From Lachnospiraceae bacterium (lineage in GTDB: Bacteria > Bacillota > Clostridia > Lachnospirales > Lachnospiraceae), in assembly GCA_017936885.1 (NCBI GenBank), contig JAGBEO010000001.1, positions 220,358-284,357 of the forward strand: a stretch of DNA of 64,000 nt, given 5' to 3'. The notes beneath the pieces were generated by a model. That model did not search any database, was not told the DNA's origin, and saw nothing but the letters and a program-made list of their open reading frames with translations. Both the position numbers and the translations under genes were made by a program. How positions within the stretch are numbered: position 1 is the first letter of the stretch; the number at the start of each line of letters is the position of its first letter. Positions 38,724 through 47,145 of this stretch are shown here, piece after piece.

Positions 38724-39051
38724 TCCGTTATTACCCCCTTTTCAATATTTTCCTGCTCCGATTCTGTCTGTTTTCTTAACGTATTTTTCTGTTTAACGTA
38801 TGTTATTTTTTAATCTATTTTAATCATATAAAAAGCCATTTTTGTTATCAATCCTATTATTGCTTGAAATTTTAGATATCTTGCTTCATTCTGTAGAATC
38901 GACAAAATTTCTAAATTCTGATATACTGATTGATAACTAAATCAACGGTCATTGCGGACCTTCTGCACCATGATTGAAAGCTGCACAATTAGTCAAACGC
39001 TGTGATGCGTCTCGCAATGACCCGAACTTAAAACAGACAGAGAGGAAAAAT
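38724..39051. promoter_or_regulatory. Divergent control region with inverted repeat
   Basis: 328 bp between lnpA and the divergent AraC gene. The left part is AT-rich and should hold both promoters. A perfect 10-bp inverted repeat GGTCATTGCG (38947-38956) / CGCAATGACC (39013-39022) encloses 56 bp in the predicted leader of the regulator gene. No gene is seen. Confidence 0.6.
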
Positions 39052-39921
39052 ATGGGTAATATCAGGCACCGTATCGAAAATGCAAAACCGTCAGTTTTTG
39101 AACAAGCTAAACTTCTATATGTATCGACTTCCAAATATGAAGGCGACTGGCAAAGCATCCCCCACTCTCATCCTTTCAGCGAACTTTTCTATGTGGTTAA
39201 CGGAAACGGCTCCTTTATCGCGGAAGGCAGGGAATTTCCCGTCTCCAAAAACGATATGGTCGTTATCAATCCTCAAGTGGAACATACCGAAAAATCCAGA
39301 AGCACCTCTCCTCTTGAATATATTGTACTGGGTATCGACGGTCTGTCTTTTTCCTTTGAAAACATGACCGGCGTTCCCAATGCCATTTCCGTTCAGAACA
39401 CCTTTGGAACTATACATAAATATAATGTACAAAACACAAATGCCTGTTCCTATCTGAATATTATGCTGGAAGAAATCTCCGCTAAGAAAGAGAATTACGA
39501 AACAGTATGTCAAAGCCTTTTGGAAGTTCTTTTAATCTGTATGTTGCGAAACGATAACTTATCTATTATCCAAAACAGCAGCACCGTATTAAACAGAGAA
39601 TGCATGCAGATTAAAAATTATCTGGATTCTAATTATTCCGAAAACATCACCTTGGACAGCCTTGCTGCCCTTACCCACATGAACAAATACTATTTGGCTC
39701 ATGCTTTTACAAAATATACCGGGATTCCCCCTATCAATTATCTGCTTCAGAAAAGAATACAGGAAGGAAAATCTCTTTTGGAATCCACTGCTTATTCCAT
39801 CGCGCAGATTTCCTCCATGCTTGGTTTTTCCTCCCAGTCTTATTTCTCACAGGCATTTAAGAAGGCTACAGGAAAGACACCTATTCAGCATCGGAATGCG
39901 TATCGGAAAGAAACTCAGTAA
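39052..39921 (+). CDS. AraC family transcriptional regulator
   Basis: A 289-residue regulator. The N-terminal half is a cupin-like sensor (IPHSHPFSELFYVVNGNGSF, NPQVEHTEKS). The C-terminal 100 residues are the double helix-turn-helix: LDSLAALTHMNKYYLAHAFT and IAQISSMLGFSSQSYFSQAF followed by KKATGKTPIQHRN. The frame runs further upstream, but GAGAGGAAAA before the ATG at 39052 decides the start. It is divergent from lnpA and probably controls it in response to a host-glycan sugar. Confidence 0.93.
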   Translation: MGNIRHRIENAKPSVFEQAKLLYVSTSKYEGDWQSIPHSHPFSELFYVVNGNGSFIAEGREFPVSKNDMVVINPQVEHTEKSRSTSPLEYIVLGIDGLSFSFENMTGVPNAISVQNTFGTIHKYNVQNTNACSYLNIMLEEISAKKENYETVCQSLLEVLLICMLRNDNLSIIQNSSTVLNRECMQIKNYLDSNYSENITLDSLAALTHMNKYYLAHAFTKYTGIPPINYLLQKRIQEGKSLLESTAYSIAQISSMLGFSSQSYFSQAFKKATGKTPIQHRNAYRKETQ

Positions 39922-39927
39922 AAAGGA

Positions 39928-39982
39928 AGCGCCCTTCTAAGGTAACAAGTTTTATTTTACTTGCCTCCCTAGAAGAGCGCTA
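39928..39982. terminator. Bidirectional hairpin between convergent genes
   Basis: AGCGCCCTTCTAAGG and CCTAGAAGAGCGCT form an interrupted stem between the AraC gene (plus) and the next gene (minus), with T- and A-rich flanks and loop. It is a likely shared terminator. Confidence 0.55.
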
Positions 39983-40004
39983 TCCCTTGAAGACTAACAG
40001 AAGC

Positions 40005-40628
40005 TTATTTTACCGGATAGAATTTGCCAATACTTCCATCATACTCAATCGAATGCACGTTTTCTCCCTCGCCATATGTTACGGGAAGTGCAACGCTCAT
40101 AATGTGGCTGATAACAGTTCCATCATCAACATCCTTACGAAGATAAACATCTACTTTTTCGATCGGTGTCATGTTGGCACTCTGTCCATAAGGAATGCTG
40201 ATAGCATTGATCGGGTTATTGGCAAATGCCCGTCCATTGACAGTTACATCCTGTGCAAGTCCAAAAGTGAGTAATGGATAACCAGCCATATCATTTTTGA
40301 TACCATAGGAATTTTCCTCCAGATCATTGCAAGGAGTCGCAGTACCAAAATAGCCTTTATCAAAGCCATAAACGACCTTTGTTGCAGCTTCTTTATCAGA
40401 CAGCTTGTTGATAGCCGCACCACCCTGAAGTTCCGTATCGGATGCATACACGGCATAATTTTCCTGCCACTGGATGGTGTTGTGTGCAAATGGCTTGAAG
40501 GTAAGCCATGCAACCTGTTTGTCCTGATCTCCGGCGGTATGTTTCACAACCACTACCTTTTCACCAGCAGCATAGATCATTGACAGATCACTTTCCTTAA
40601 AATCAATATTCAATTCATAATTTGACAT
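40005..40628 (-). CDS. Uncharacterised 207-residue protein
   Basis: No family is recognised. The protein is soluble (no signal peptide or membrane segment) and looks beta-rich, with WLTFKPFAHNTIQWQENYAV and TFGLAQDVTVNGRAFANNPI. The composition (many aromatics, Asn and Gly) is reminiscent of lectins or secreted beta-sandwich proteins, but that is only an impression. A good ribosome binding site (AGAGAGGTAAAAGTT) precedes the ATG. It is the last gene of the sigma-like cluster, 62 bp after the cysteine-peptidase-like gene. Confidence 0.75.
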   Translation of the reverse strand: MSNYELNIDFKESDLSMIYAAGEKVVVVKHTAGDQDKQVAWLTFKPFAHNTIQWQENYAVYASDTELQGGAAINKLSDKEAATKVVYGFDKGYFGTATPCNDLEENSYGIKNDMAGYPLLTFGLAQDVTVNGRAFANNPINAISIPYGQSANMTPIEKVDVYLRKDVDDGTVISHIMSVALPVTYGEGENVHSIEYDGSIGKFYPVK

Positions 40629-40690
40629 AACTTTTACCTCTCTTTTTTATTATTCTTTATAAGCGCTTACATTTATTATAAGATGATAAT

Positions 40691-41596
40691 TCATTGAAAA
40701 TCAGGCATCTTATTATTTTCTTCGAAAAACTTAACAGATTGATTCACCGTATCGAACACATAAGGACATACATTCCACTTATGAATTACCAAAGGTCCCG
40801 GTCCCCACTTAGATATAACAAATTGTCCATTACAATCATACACAATTCCTGAATGCTCATTATTTGTACCAGGATAGTAAATCCTTTGAAAATCAGCGGT
40901 AGCGCTATCCCCAATAAAATAATAACTTTCATCCATCCAATATGCCGAGGGATCATTCATCCAATAAGTGTTTCGCTTGCTATGCTCATACCAGGCGAAA
41001 GAATGGCAGTTATATTTCAGTGTCGGTTCCCCCATGATAACGATTCCCTGATAAGTATCCAGCATTTTCTTGCAAAACTCCTTTTTCTTATCCTCACTCA
41101 AATCCTCCTGGCTACTTCGATCATATACAGGCACATTGGTCCCTCTAGGCGTTTGGACATTTGTGATAATTTCATTAAATTCATCATTAGTGGGAGCGAA
41201 CTCTTCTAGGAGACATCGCATTATGCTCTTTTTTAAAAAAATTTCCCATGAATCAGAATCGGATATTTCCTGTCCATAATTATTGAAAAAACTTTGAATA
41301 GCCACAGCACTATCATTGCGATTAAGAAATGCCCGTAAAGTCGGATTGTATGTTGCAATATTTCTAATTCCGTCTGCCATGGAAGTATACAGAAAAATAT
41401 TGATATTGAGCGGATAATCCAATACCAACTCCAATAATTCTTCTGTAGGCAATTCCTGTATGATGTAATCCGGCACAGCGCACGCTTCAATTTTATCGGT
41501 GAGTGTTTCCAAGGTCTGCCATCTCGCAGATGCCTGATTAACCGGATACAAATATTTGCCCATTTGAGCATTTTTAGTCCATGTTAATTCATTCAT
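40691..41596 (-). CDS. Putative cysteine peptidase-like (NlpC/P60 or papain-like) protein
   Basis: A 301-residue protein. The first 150 residues are helical with no match. The second half has KYNCHSFAWYEHSKRNTYWM, then NNEHSGIVYDCNGQFVISKW and GPGPLVIHKW. The Cys in NCHSFAW, the His in EHSGIV and a following polar residue are the pattern of NlpC/P60- or CHAP-like cysteine enzymes (peptidase, amidase or transferase). There is no signal peptide. It lies between the sigma-like/small-protein pair and the unknown protein, all in one direction. The functional call is inference from motif only. Confidence 0.6.
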   Translation of the reverse strand: MNELTWTKNAQMGKYLYPVNQASARWQTLETLTDKIEACAVPDYIIQELPTEELLELVLDYPLNINIFLYTSMADGIRNIATYNPTLRAFLNRNDSAVAIQSFFNNYGQEISDSDSWEIFLKKSIMRCLLEEFAPTNDEFNEIITNVQTPRGTNVPVYDRSSQEDLSEDKKKEFCKKMLDTYQGIVIMGEPTLKYNCHSFAWYEHSKRNTYWMNDPSAYWMDESYYFIGDSATADFQRIYYPGTNNEHSGIVYDCNGQFVISKWGPGPLVIHKWNVCPYVFDTVNQSVKFFEENNKMPDFQ

Positions 41597-41686
41597 TTTG
41601 ATCCTCCAATTAAGTTTAAGTTTTATTAAGGTGAAAACAAACCTCCGGATAATCTGTTTTCATAGATCTATATAAAACAGCTTAAG

Positions 41687-41911
41687 CTATGAATTTACCT
41701 TTTCATGCAGCGAAATATATTCCTTGTACTGATCCTTGAAATACTTTTCATTAAAACGAAAATTACGAATACAGACAAAAAGCGCAATTTTACATTCACT
41801 ATATAAATCCATATCCAAGTGCCCGTAAACGTAACTATACTTATACAATAGCCGATCATATTTTTGATACATAACAAGTAAATTTTCATAAGACATTTTA
41901 TTTTCTGACAT
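41687..41911 (-). CDS. Small protein downstream of the sigma-like factor
   Basis: A 74-residue protein starting MSENKMSYENLLVMYQKYDR, rich in Tyr and Lys, predicted helical, with CKIALFVCIRNFRF near the end. Its start overlaps the sigma-like gene by 14 bp, and AGAAAGGA lies 11 bp upstream, so translation is coupled. Conjugative elements of Firmicutes carry similar small helical regulators next to sigma-like genes. Function unknown. Confidence 0.65.
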   Translation of the reverse strand: MSENKMSYENLLVMYQKYDRLLYKYSYVYGHLDMDLYSECKIALFVCIRNFRFNEKYFKDQYKEYISLHEKVNS

Positions 41912-42320
41912 AACTTGAAAATTCCTTTCTAAGTGCTTTAAGAGCTGCAATTTTAATATCATAAACAGACTGTGGGCGGATTCCCATACAGAGCGCTATC
42001 TGTCGATCAGAATAGCCTTTTTGGAAAGATAATTTCAAGTATTGCTTTTGGCGTTCTGTCAGATGCGAAATAATATCGTCAAAATGATATTCATAGATAT
42101 CTTCCTGACCACACTCCTGAATTCCTTCCTGAAAATCGGTTATGATTTCGGATTGTGTCTGTTTTGCGAAATGAATAATATATTTTTTCCGTGTTTCCTT
42201 AAGTGTTTTAGATAAATATGCTAAAAACATATGCTCCTTAGCAAGATCCAAAAACTCACTTTCGTTGAGAGAACCTTTTTTTTGAAAATAATATTCTGCC
42301 AAGGTCTGTTCTTTTTCCAT
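41898..42320 (-). CDS. Sigma-70 region 4-like transcription factor
   Basis: A 140-residue protein. Its C-terminal 60 residues fit sigma region 4: ISHLTERQKQYLKLSFQKGY, SDRQIALCMGIRPQSVYDI and KIAALKALRKEF. The N-terminal half could be a reduced region 2. Proteins of this size are found in Tn916-type elements and as small extracytoplasmic or toxin-locus sigma factors. It heads a four-gene minus-strand cluster that ends just left of the first attachment-like region. Confidence 0.8.
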   Translation of the reverse strand: MEKEQTLAEYYFQKKGSLNESEFLDLAKEHMFLAYLSKTLKETRKKYIIHFAKQTQSEIITDFQEGIQECGQEDIYEYHFDDIISHLTERQKQYLKLSFQKGYSDRQIALCMGIRPQSVYDIKIAALKALRKEFSSYVRK

Positions 42321-42590
42321 ATTTGCCCCTTTCTCGACAATTTTAGTTTCTATTATTATTAAAGAATAAAATTGTCAAAAAATAAGGTGATATAGAAAAA
42401 TAGTTTTTAGTTTATGCTATTGTACTAAAATTTCAATCAATCTTTTGCTTTCCATACGCTTCAACACTTCACTACATTTTTGTCGTGTCCCATTCCAAAA
42501 GAACCGTCAAGCAAAGGAAATCACGAGTGGACTCCATATTTTTGTAGTCGTTTTGAAGTTACTTTAGTTCGTTAAAGTGTTTTTCTATGT

Positions 42591-42623
42591 AAAAAGGCTT
42601 CCAAGGAAAACCTTGGAAGCCTT
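42591..42623 (-). terminator. tuf-type intrinsic terminator (left copy)
   Basis: AAGGCTTCCAAGG/CCTTGGAAGCCTT is a perfect 13-bp stem (42594-42606 with 42611-42623), followed on the minus strand by TTTTT. It stands 23 bp after the tuf remnant stop. The second copy at 59096-59128 has a different stem sequence with the same position. Confidence 0.85.
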
Positions 42624-42645
42624 GAATTTACTGTCATTCTATTAA

Positions 42646-42702
42646 TTACTCGATGATTGTAGCAACCCTACCAGAACCTACAGTACGTCAACCTTCACGG
42701 AT
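42646..42702 (-). pseudogene. tuf (EF-Tu) 3'-end remnant, decayed copy
   Basis: The minus strand encodes IREG, a TGA stop, then RTVGSGRVATIIE and TAA. This is the C-terminus of elongation factor Tu with a stop where Gly belongs. Upstream sequence is unrelated to tuf. Only the last 18 codons are present, which is what an integrase acting at the 3' end of tuf leaves behind. Confidence 0.85.
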
Positions 42703-42888
42703 TAGGTTGAGAGAACCTTGCGTGACAGATGGCATGTTTTCGGGGTTTTCTGTTATCGTATTTTCGATAAATATTGATTTTCTCTGTAATTTCAAATTTT
42801 TTGTAGCTATTTTGTAGCCACTCTAAATTATCCCACTCCGATAATGCATTTATTGTTCTCTGTAAATACTGCATCAATTTGATACAGC

Positions 42889-45800
42889 TTATGTACTTTC
42901 TTTTCGAAACCTTGCAGATGTTTTTGCTATTTTTAACTCATGGTCTGCAAATAGTTTCTTCTCATTTTCATAGACTTTACCTTTGTCAAATTCTAAATAT
43001 TCTTGAATTTTTTTATCAAACTTCATTTTTTCTTCTTTCTGATATTTTCTTACTTTTCCCAATTCGATGGTTCCCACAATTATATCATCTTTATCCCCAC
43101 CTTTTATTTGTATAACATTTCTATCATTTCTACCATACGGTCCGGTTATTCTTGAGTCACCATAAATTGATGTGTTGGCTTGAACAATAAACACATGTAA
43201 ATCCCTAGCAGTGGTTTCGATTATATTTGCAAAATAAGATGTATCTTTATTATGCTCTGGCGTAAATATTATATCAACCTTATCCTTATACAAACTTCTA
43301 GCCATAATATCTGTAAATTCATAACACAAAAAAATACCGTATCTTATTCCATTACAATTAATTACTTGATATACTGGCTCTATTTGATCATTGCATTTAT
43401 ATTTTTCTATTGCCAGCAATTCACATTCCATTGGGGCATAATCATTCTTTTCTCTCACTAACAGTACCGCATTCGAATAACGTCCCGTTTTAACAGGTGA
43501 AAATAAAGCTACATTATTATATGCCTGCCTATTATATGTAACATATTGTAATCCCGAAATTACTGTGATTCCACTTTTCCTTACAAATGCCAAAACATCC
43601 GATACCCACTGCAACGGCATATAAAACTCTGGAAACACCAGAAAATCTACTTTCTCCTTTCCATCGGCATAAGCTCTTTTCATAAACGAAATAAGATCTA
43701 ATCTATTTAAGGTTACATCTTCAGCGCATTTTAAGCCAAAGCAACACCGCTTAGTATTTAGTTTAATATTCGCAATGGCTATTTTGACCTTTTCTTTTGC
43801 GCCACACACATCACCTAATTCTACTTTTTGTAAAATGTATCCGTTATTTTTTATATTGTCAATTGATAGTGCTATATGACCCGCTTTACTTTTATTAATT
43901 TGATTAACGTCATAAAAATAATCCTCTATATAATATAATTTTTCACTTACCGTCATATTTTCAGAAGCTTGATAATAATTTCCTCCTTTAGTGCACTGTG
44001 TCAAAAATACAAATTGGTATATCTCATCTAAATTTATAAATCTTGGCGAAAATTTTGTTTTATTACTTTTTTGTATTTTCAGTTCCATATTACGTATTTG
44101 TTCTGGGGATATACTTGTTAAATCACAATTTTCATCTAAATTATCTGAATAATTAATTAAAGGAAATGATACTAAATAGTGATTAAACAAATTTGCTTTT
44201 CTTAATTGAATAGCAAGTTTAATAACCTCTCTTTTTTCTTTTCTGCTAAACTGCGGGTATAATGCTAAAACCGTTGCGGTACATATATCAAAGTGCAATT
44301 CCAGATTTCTTTTTAATCTTGCCACAATTGTTCTTTTTTTCCCTTTTTTCAAATTCTCAATCTGGCTTGCATTTAACTCCCTAATTGCACCCCGTATATT
44401 TCTTTCAAACTGTTTCCAAGCATTTCTATTTGTCTCTGCCGTTAACAAAAAGTAATACATCACATTTATCCAATTACTCGAATATTCCAATGCTTTACTT
44501 CCTGTAAAGAATCTAAGAATACTGTCACCCTCATTTTGTCTTTGCACTTTCTCATCTCTTGTAATATAGCGTTTCTTAATCCTATTGTTCATGACAATTT
44601 GAGACATGTGCCATCCTAATTGAAATCTATCAATTTCCATATTTCCAATGTCTCTTATTTTTGTTGCAGTGCCAATTCCTGTTTTTGCATATGCAGCTTC
44701 TTCAAACTCTACTAAACTCAATTCCGTATCTGGTATAACATTCATCTGACTTGGATATGTAATAGCCCTTTTCATCTGATTAATCAATACAGTTGAATCA
44801 TTCTTATCAAAATATATTATTTTAACTTTTTCTTTTTGAATAAACAAAGTTGGGTAGTTACATAGTACATACTTGTCATCATTAACATGTTCCAAGATAT
44901 GGTTATCCTTAACTAAACATTTCTCAAATACTGTTTTGTCACTAATTTCTTTTTCATCTCCTGAAACATTTATAACAATTATGATATCATCAACATATCG
45001 ACCATAATGCAATACTTTAGAATTACTCCTCATTAATTTATCAAATTCAGTCATATATATATTCGCTAAAAGCATTGAGCTAAATAACCCAATCGGCAAA
45101 ATATACTCCTGTTTTTCTATTTTCTGATCAACTACGCGATAAGCCCCAATAACATCTGTATACCGTTCAAATATTCTTTGAATAATATCTGTTAAAAATC
45201 TTAATTCTTGATATCGTGTATCTTCTCCAAATATATTATCTAAGATAGTGAATTTCCAAAAAACAGAGTAATAAAATCCTTTGATATCAAGAGAAAACAT
45301 TACTTGACTAACCTTAAAACGATTCAAAGTTTCTACCTTCTCTATTGCATCATTTTTCCATTTACAATATTGAGGAAAGTATATTTTAAACAACTTATTT
45401 TTGCTAAAATTAATTGAAGATAAATAGTCCTCCTGACGATTATATAAAACATAATTATCAATACAATTTCCATAACTGTCTGAAGATATTAAGCTTTTTT
45501 CAAATACAAATTTTCCTAGCAAAACCATCCAAAGTGTATCTAATAAATGTAACTCTATTGGCATATCAATAAAAAAATTCACTTTATTCATGGCTTTATT
45601 CTCTTTTAAGTCACCTGTGATAAACAAATCATTACTTTCTGCATTATTTATAAACGATTTAGGCATAACATAAAAACTTATCTTCTCAATCCAATCATTC
45701 ACTAATTTATTATTACTCGCCTCATTTGGAGATGCTAATATTTGGGCAAGTATATCAATAGTATGTTGCATATGCTGAAAATCATATTCTAACTCCGCAA

Positions 45801-45906
45801 TTTTTTGCTTCATAAAAACGAAATTTTTATTATAGTGATAATAACTTTTTATTTTCTTATATGCACCCAACAACATCTCTCTATTTTTATCCAGATTAGT
45901 AAACAT
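42889..45906 (-). CDS. Reverse transcriptase-nitrilase fusion (DRT type 1-like, UG1-type)
   Basis: A 1005-residue protein. Residues about 195-315 are a reverse transcriptase: motif A MFSLDIKGFYYSV (Asp207), motif B-like PIGLFSSMLLANIY and motif C YGRYVDDIIIVI (YVDD 304-307). Residues 320-700 are a long helical region. Residues about 707-955 are a carbon-nitrogen hydrolase domain with a complete candidate triad: Glu760 in VFPEFYMP, Lys820 in VREKN and Cys861 in IFLCYEFTD. This RT-nitrilase layout is that of the unknown-group RTs behind type 1 defence-associated reverse transcriptases. It has no maturase or retron features. It lies 132 bp after the AAA+ gene and ends the operon. Antiphage activity is inferred. 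Confidence 0.9.
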   Translation of the reverse strand: MFTNLDKNREMLLGAYKKIKSYYHYNKNFVFMKQKIAELEYDFQHMQHTIDILAQILASPNEASNNKLVNDWIEKISFYVMPKSFINNAESNDLFITGDLKENKAMNKVNFFIDMPIELHLLDTLWMVLLGKFVFEKSLISSDSYGNCIDNYVLYNRQEDYLSSINFSKNKLFKIYFPQYCKWKNDAIEKVETLNRFKVSQVMFSLDIKGFYYSVFWKFTILDNIFGEDTRYQELRFLTDIIQRIFERYTDVIGAYRVVDQKIEKQEYILPIGLFSSMLLANIYMTEFDKLMRSNSKVLHYGRYVDDIIIVINVSGDEKEISDKTVFEKCLVKDNHILEHVNDDKYVLCNYPTLFIQKEKVKIIYFDKNDSTVLINQMKRAITYPSQMNVIPDTELSLVEFEEAAYAKTGIGTATKIRDIGNMEIDRFQLGWHMSQIVMNNRIKKRYITRDEKVQRQNEGDSILRFFTGSKALEYSSNWINVMYYFLLTAETNRNAWKQFERNIRGAIRELNASQIENLKKGKKRTIVARLKRNLELHFDICTATVLALYPQFSRKEKREVIKLAIQLRKANLFNHYLVSFPLINYSDNLDENCDLTSISPEQIRNMELKIQKSNKTKFSPRFINLDEIYQFVFLTQCTKGGNYYQASENMTVSEKLYYIEDYFYDVNQINKSKAGHIALSIDNIKNNGYILQKVELGDVCGAKEKVKIAIANIKLNTKRCCFGLKCAEDVTLNRLDLISFMKRAYADGKEKVDFLVFPEFYMPLQWVSDVLAFVRKSGITVISGLQYVTYNRQAYNNVALFSPVKTGRYSNAVLLVREKNDYAPMECELLAIEKYKCNDQIEPVYQVINCNGIRYGIFLCYEFTDIMARSLYKDKVDIIFTPEHNKDTSYFANIIETTARDLHVFIVQANTSIYGDSRITGPYGRNDRNVIQIKGGDKDDIIVGTIELGKVRKYQKEEKMKFDKKIQEYLEFDKGKVYENEKKLFADHELKIAKTSARFRKEST

Positions 45907-46038
45907 TATAAACCTTCTCTCTTTTATTGGATATTTCTCTCTGCATTTTAGTTATCCATAATCAGTATTTCACCCAATTTCCTTGTTCACACTATTAATG
46001 ATTATTTAAAACATTTCAATCCCTATTTCAGTTTAATT

Positions 46039-47145
46039 CTAGCAATCACTGTCACAGATTTGTTTTATATAATACAATGCAAAAGTATCACTAACCAAAT
46101 GATGTATTTCTCTGGCACTTCTGCATTTAACTACTACTCTTTTTAAATTGTTCAAATATTGTTCTGACATTTCTATGCCCTTTTCCTCTTTATATTTCAG
46201 CTGTATCTCTAATATGAACATTTCCGCAATTTTTAATTTTGCCTCTTCACTTAACTCATTAAATCCTATAACAACATCAAATCGATTAAAAATTGCATCT
46301 CCTAACTCTCTTCTAATTTCATCTTCATCTCTATAATTGGATGTACAAATAATAACTGATTTTTTTAGTTGTACTATATAATTCTGATCCTCAAAAATCC
46401 CTTCGTCAAACAACTGATAAAATGCACTATGAAATATAGGATGCGCCTTATCAAATTCATCTAACAGAATCACATTAGATTCCCGATCCAGCAAATCTTT
46501 TGCAAAACTCTTCTCATAATGTGCTCCGCCAAACAAATATGTCGAAAACTGATTATTTTGAAACATTGAAAATTGTTTTCTAAAGATTTTTTCTTCTAAA
46601 CACGTGCTAATAAAATTAGCTGTTTCTGTTTTTCCAATTCCAGAACTCCCATAAAATAACATTACTACTGGCTTTTCTCTATCATTTAAAGTTAATGGTA
46701 ATAACGCTTTCAGCAATTGTGTTTTTACCCTACTTTGTCCAATGACTATATCATTATAATTTTCATGAATAACTTTTATAGTTTCTTCTGTAACTGTTTT
46801 ATACTCCTGAGCTTCCACTATTGTGTCAGGATATAGGCGTTTTATCTGCTCACTAATCTGAAGTGGCGGATTATGTAAATATATATTTTTAACATCCATT
46901 TTCGCGAGAAAATTAGCAAAATTCAATATCACATGTTCTCTAACTCCAGCATACTCTTGAGAACCTGCTACAAAATTTTCTACTTTTACTTTCTCTACAT
47001 TATTTTCCTTATGTTCTTGCCCCTCTATTTGCACTAACATTTTACTAACATCCAATTCCATTACCAAATCTGTCAGTGTTCTGTAATGTTTTGGTATTTT
47101 CTTTTGAAATTCTACCTTTGAACCATAAAAAATATAACTACTCAT
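46039..47145 (-). CDS. Clp/ClpB-like AAA+ ATPase
   Basis: A 368-residue protein. After a divergent N-terminal 125 residues comes one AAA+ module: DIVIGQSRVKTQLLKALLPL, Walker A FYGSSGIGKTE, Walker B VILLDEFDKAH, sensor 1 IICTSNYRDED and an arginine-finger region FNRFDVVIGF. The arrangement is that of the second ATPase domain of ClpA/ClpB, but alone. The start at 47145 (spaced from GGGAG) overlaps the upstream gene as ATGAGTAG, so the two are translationally coupled. Its place between an unknown protein and an RT-nitrilase suggests a remodelling or sensing subunit of one defence system; this is inference. Confidence 0.85.
   Translation of the reverse strand: MSSYIFYGSKVEFQKKIPKHYRTLTDLVMELDVSKMLVQIEGQEHKENNVEKVKVENFVAGSQEYAGVREHVILNFANFLAKMDVKNIYLHNPPLQISEQIKRLYPDTIVEAQEYKTVTEETIKVIHENYNDIVIGQSRVKTQLLKALLPLTLNDREKPVVMLFYGSSGIGKTETANFISTCLEEKIFRKQFSMFQNNQFSTYLFGGAHYEKSFAKDLLDRESNVILLDEFDKAHPIFHSAFYQLFDEGIFEDQNYIVQLKKSVIICTSNYRDEDEIRRELGDAIFNRFDVVIGFNELSEEAKLKIAEMFILEIQLKYKEEKGIEMSEQYLNNLKRVVVKCRSAREIHHLVSDTFALYYIKQICDSDC

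Larger units (their letters stand above)
42544..42821. repeat. Attachment-like region (left) with arm-type repeats and tuf 3' end
   Basis: Repeats GTAGTCGTTTTGAAGTTAC (42544-42562) and GTAGCTATTTTGTAGCCAC (42803-42821) flank a copy of the tuf 3' end and terminator. The two repeat starts are 259 bp apart, exactly as in the region at 59049-59326. The repeats have the form of paired tyrosine-integrase arm sites. Together the two regions bracket the 16 kb defence island. Confidence 0.75.
42321..42888. other. Gene-free stretch holding the left attachment-like region
   Basis: 568 bp without a supported gene. From 42544 on it is homologous in layout to 59049-59326: arm-type repeat, tuf terminator, tuf 3' end, second arm-type repeat. 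A 60-codon frame at 42695-42877 has no ribosome binding site and is not called. The part 42321-42543 shows nothing recognisable. Confidence 0.7.

Noticed and set aside
42695-42877. 60-codon minus-strand frame in the left attachment-like region
   Set aside because: No ribosome binding site and no family, and it overlaps the arm-type repeat and runs into the tuf remnant; most likely chance.
42889-45906. Diversity-generating retroelement, retron or group II intron as source of the reverse transcriptase
   Set aside because: No template/variable repeat pair, no Avd-like gene, no maturase domain and no msr/msd-like inverted repeat next to it; the nitrilase fusion points to the UG/DRT group.
45907-46038. 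Structured template RNA upstream of the RT-nitrilase gene
   Set aside because: The AT-rich gap shows no clear stem-loops by eye; it is kept only as something to test, not as a feature.
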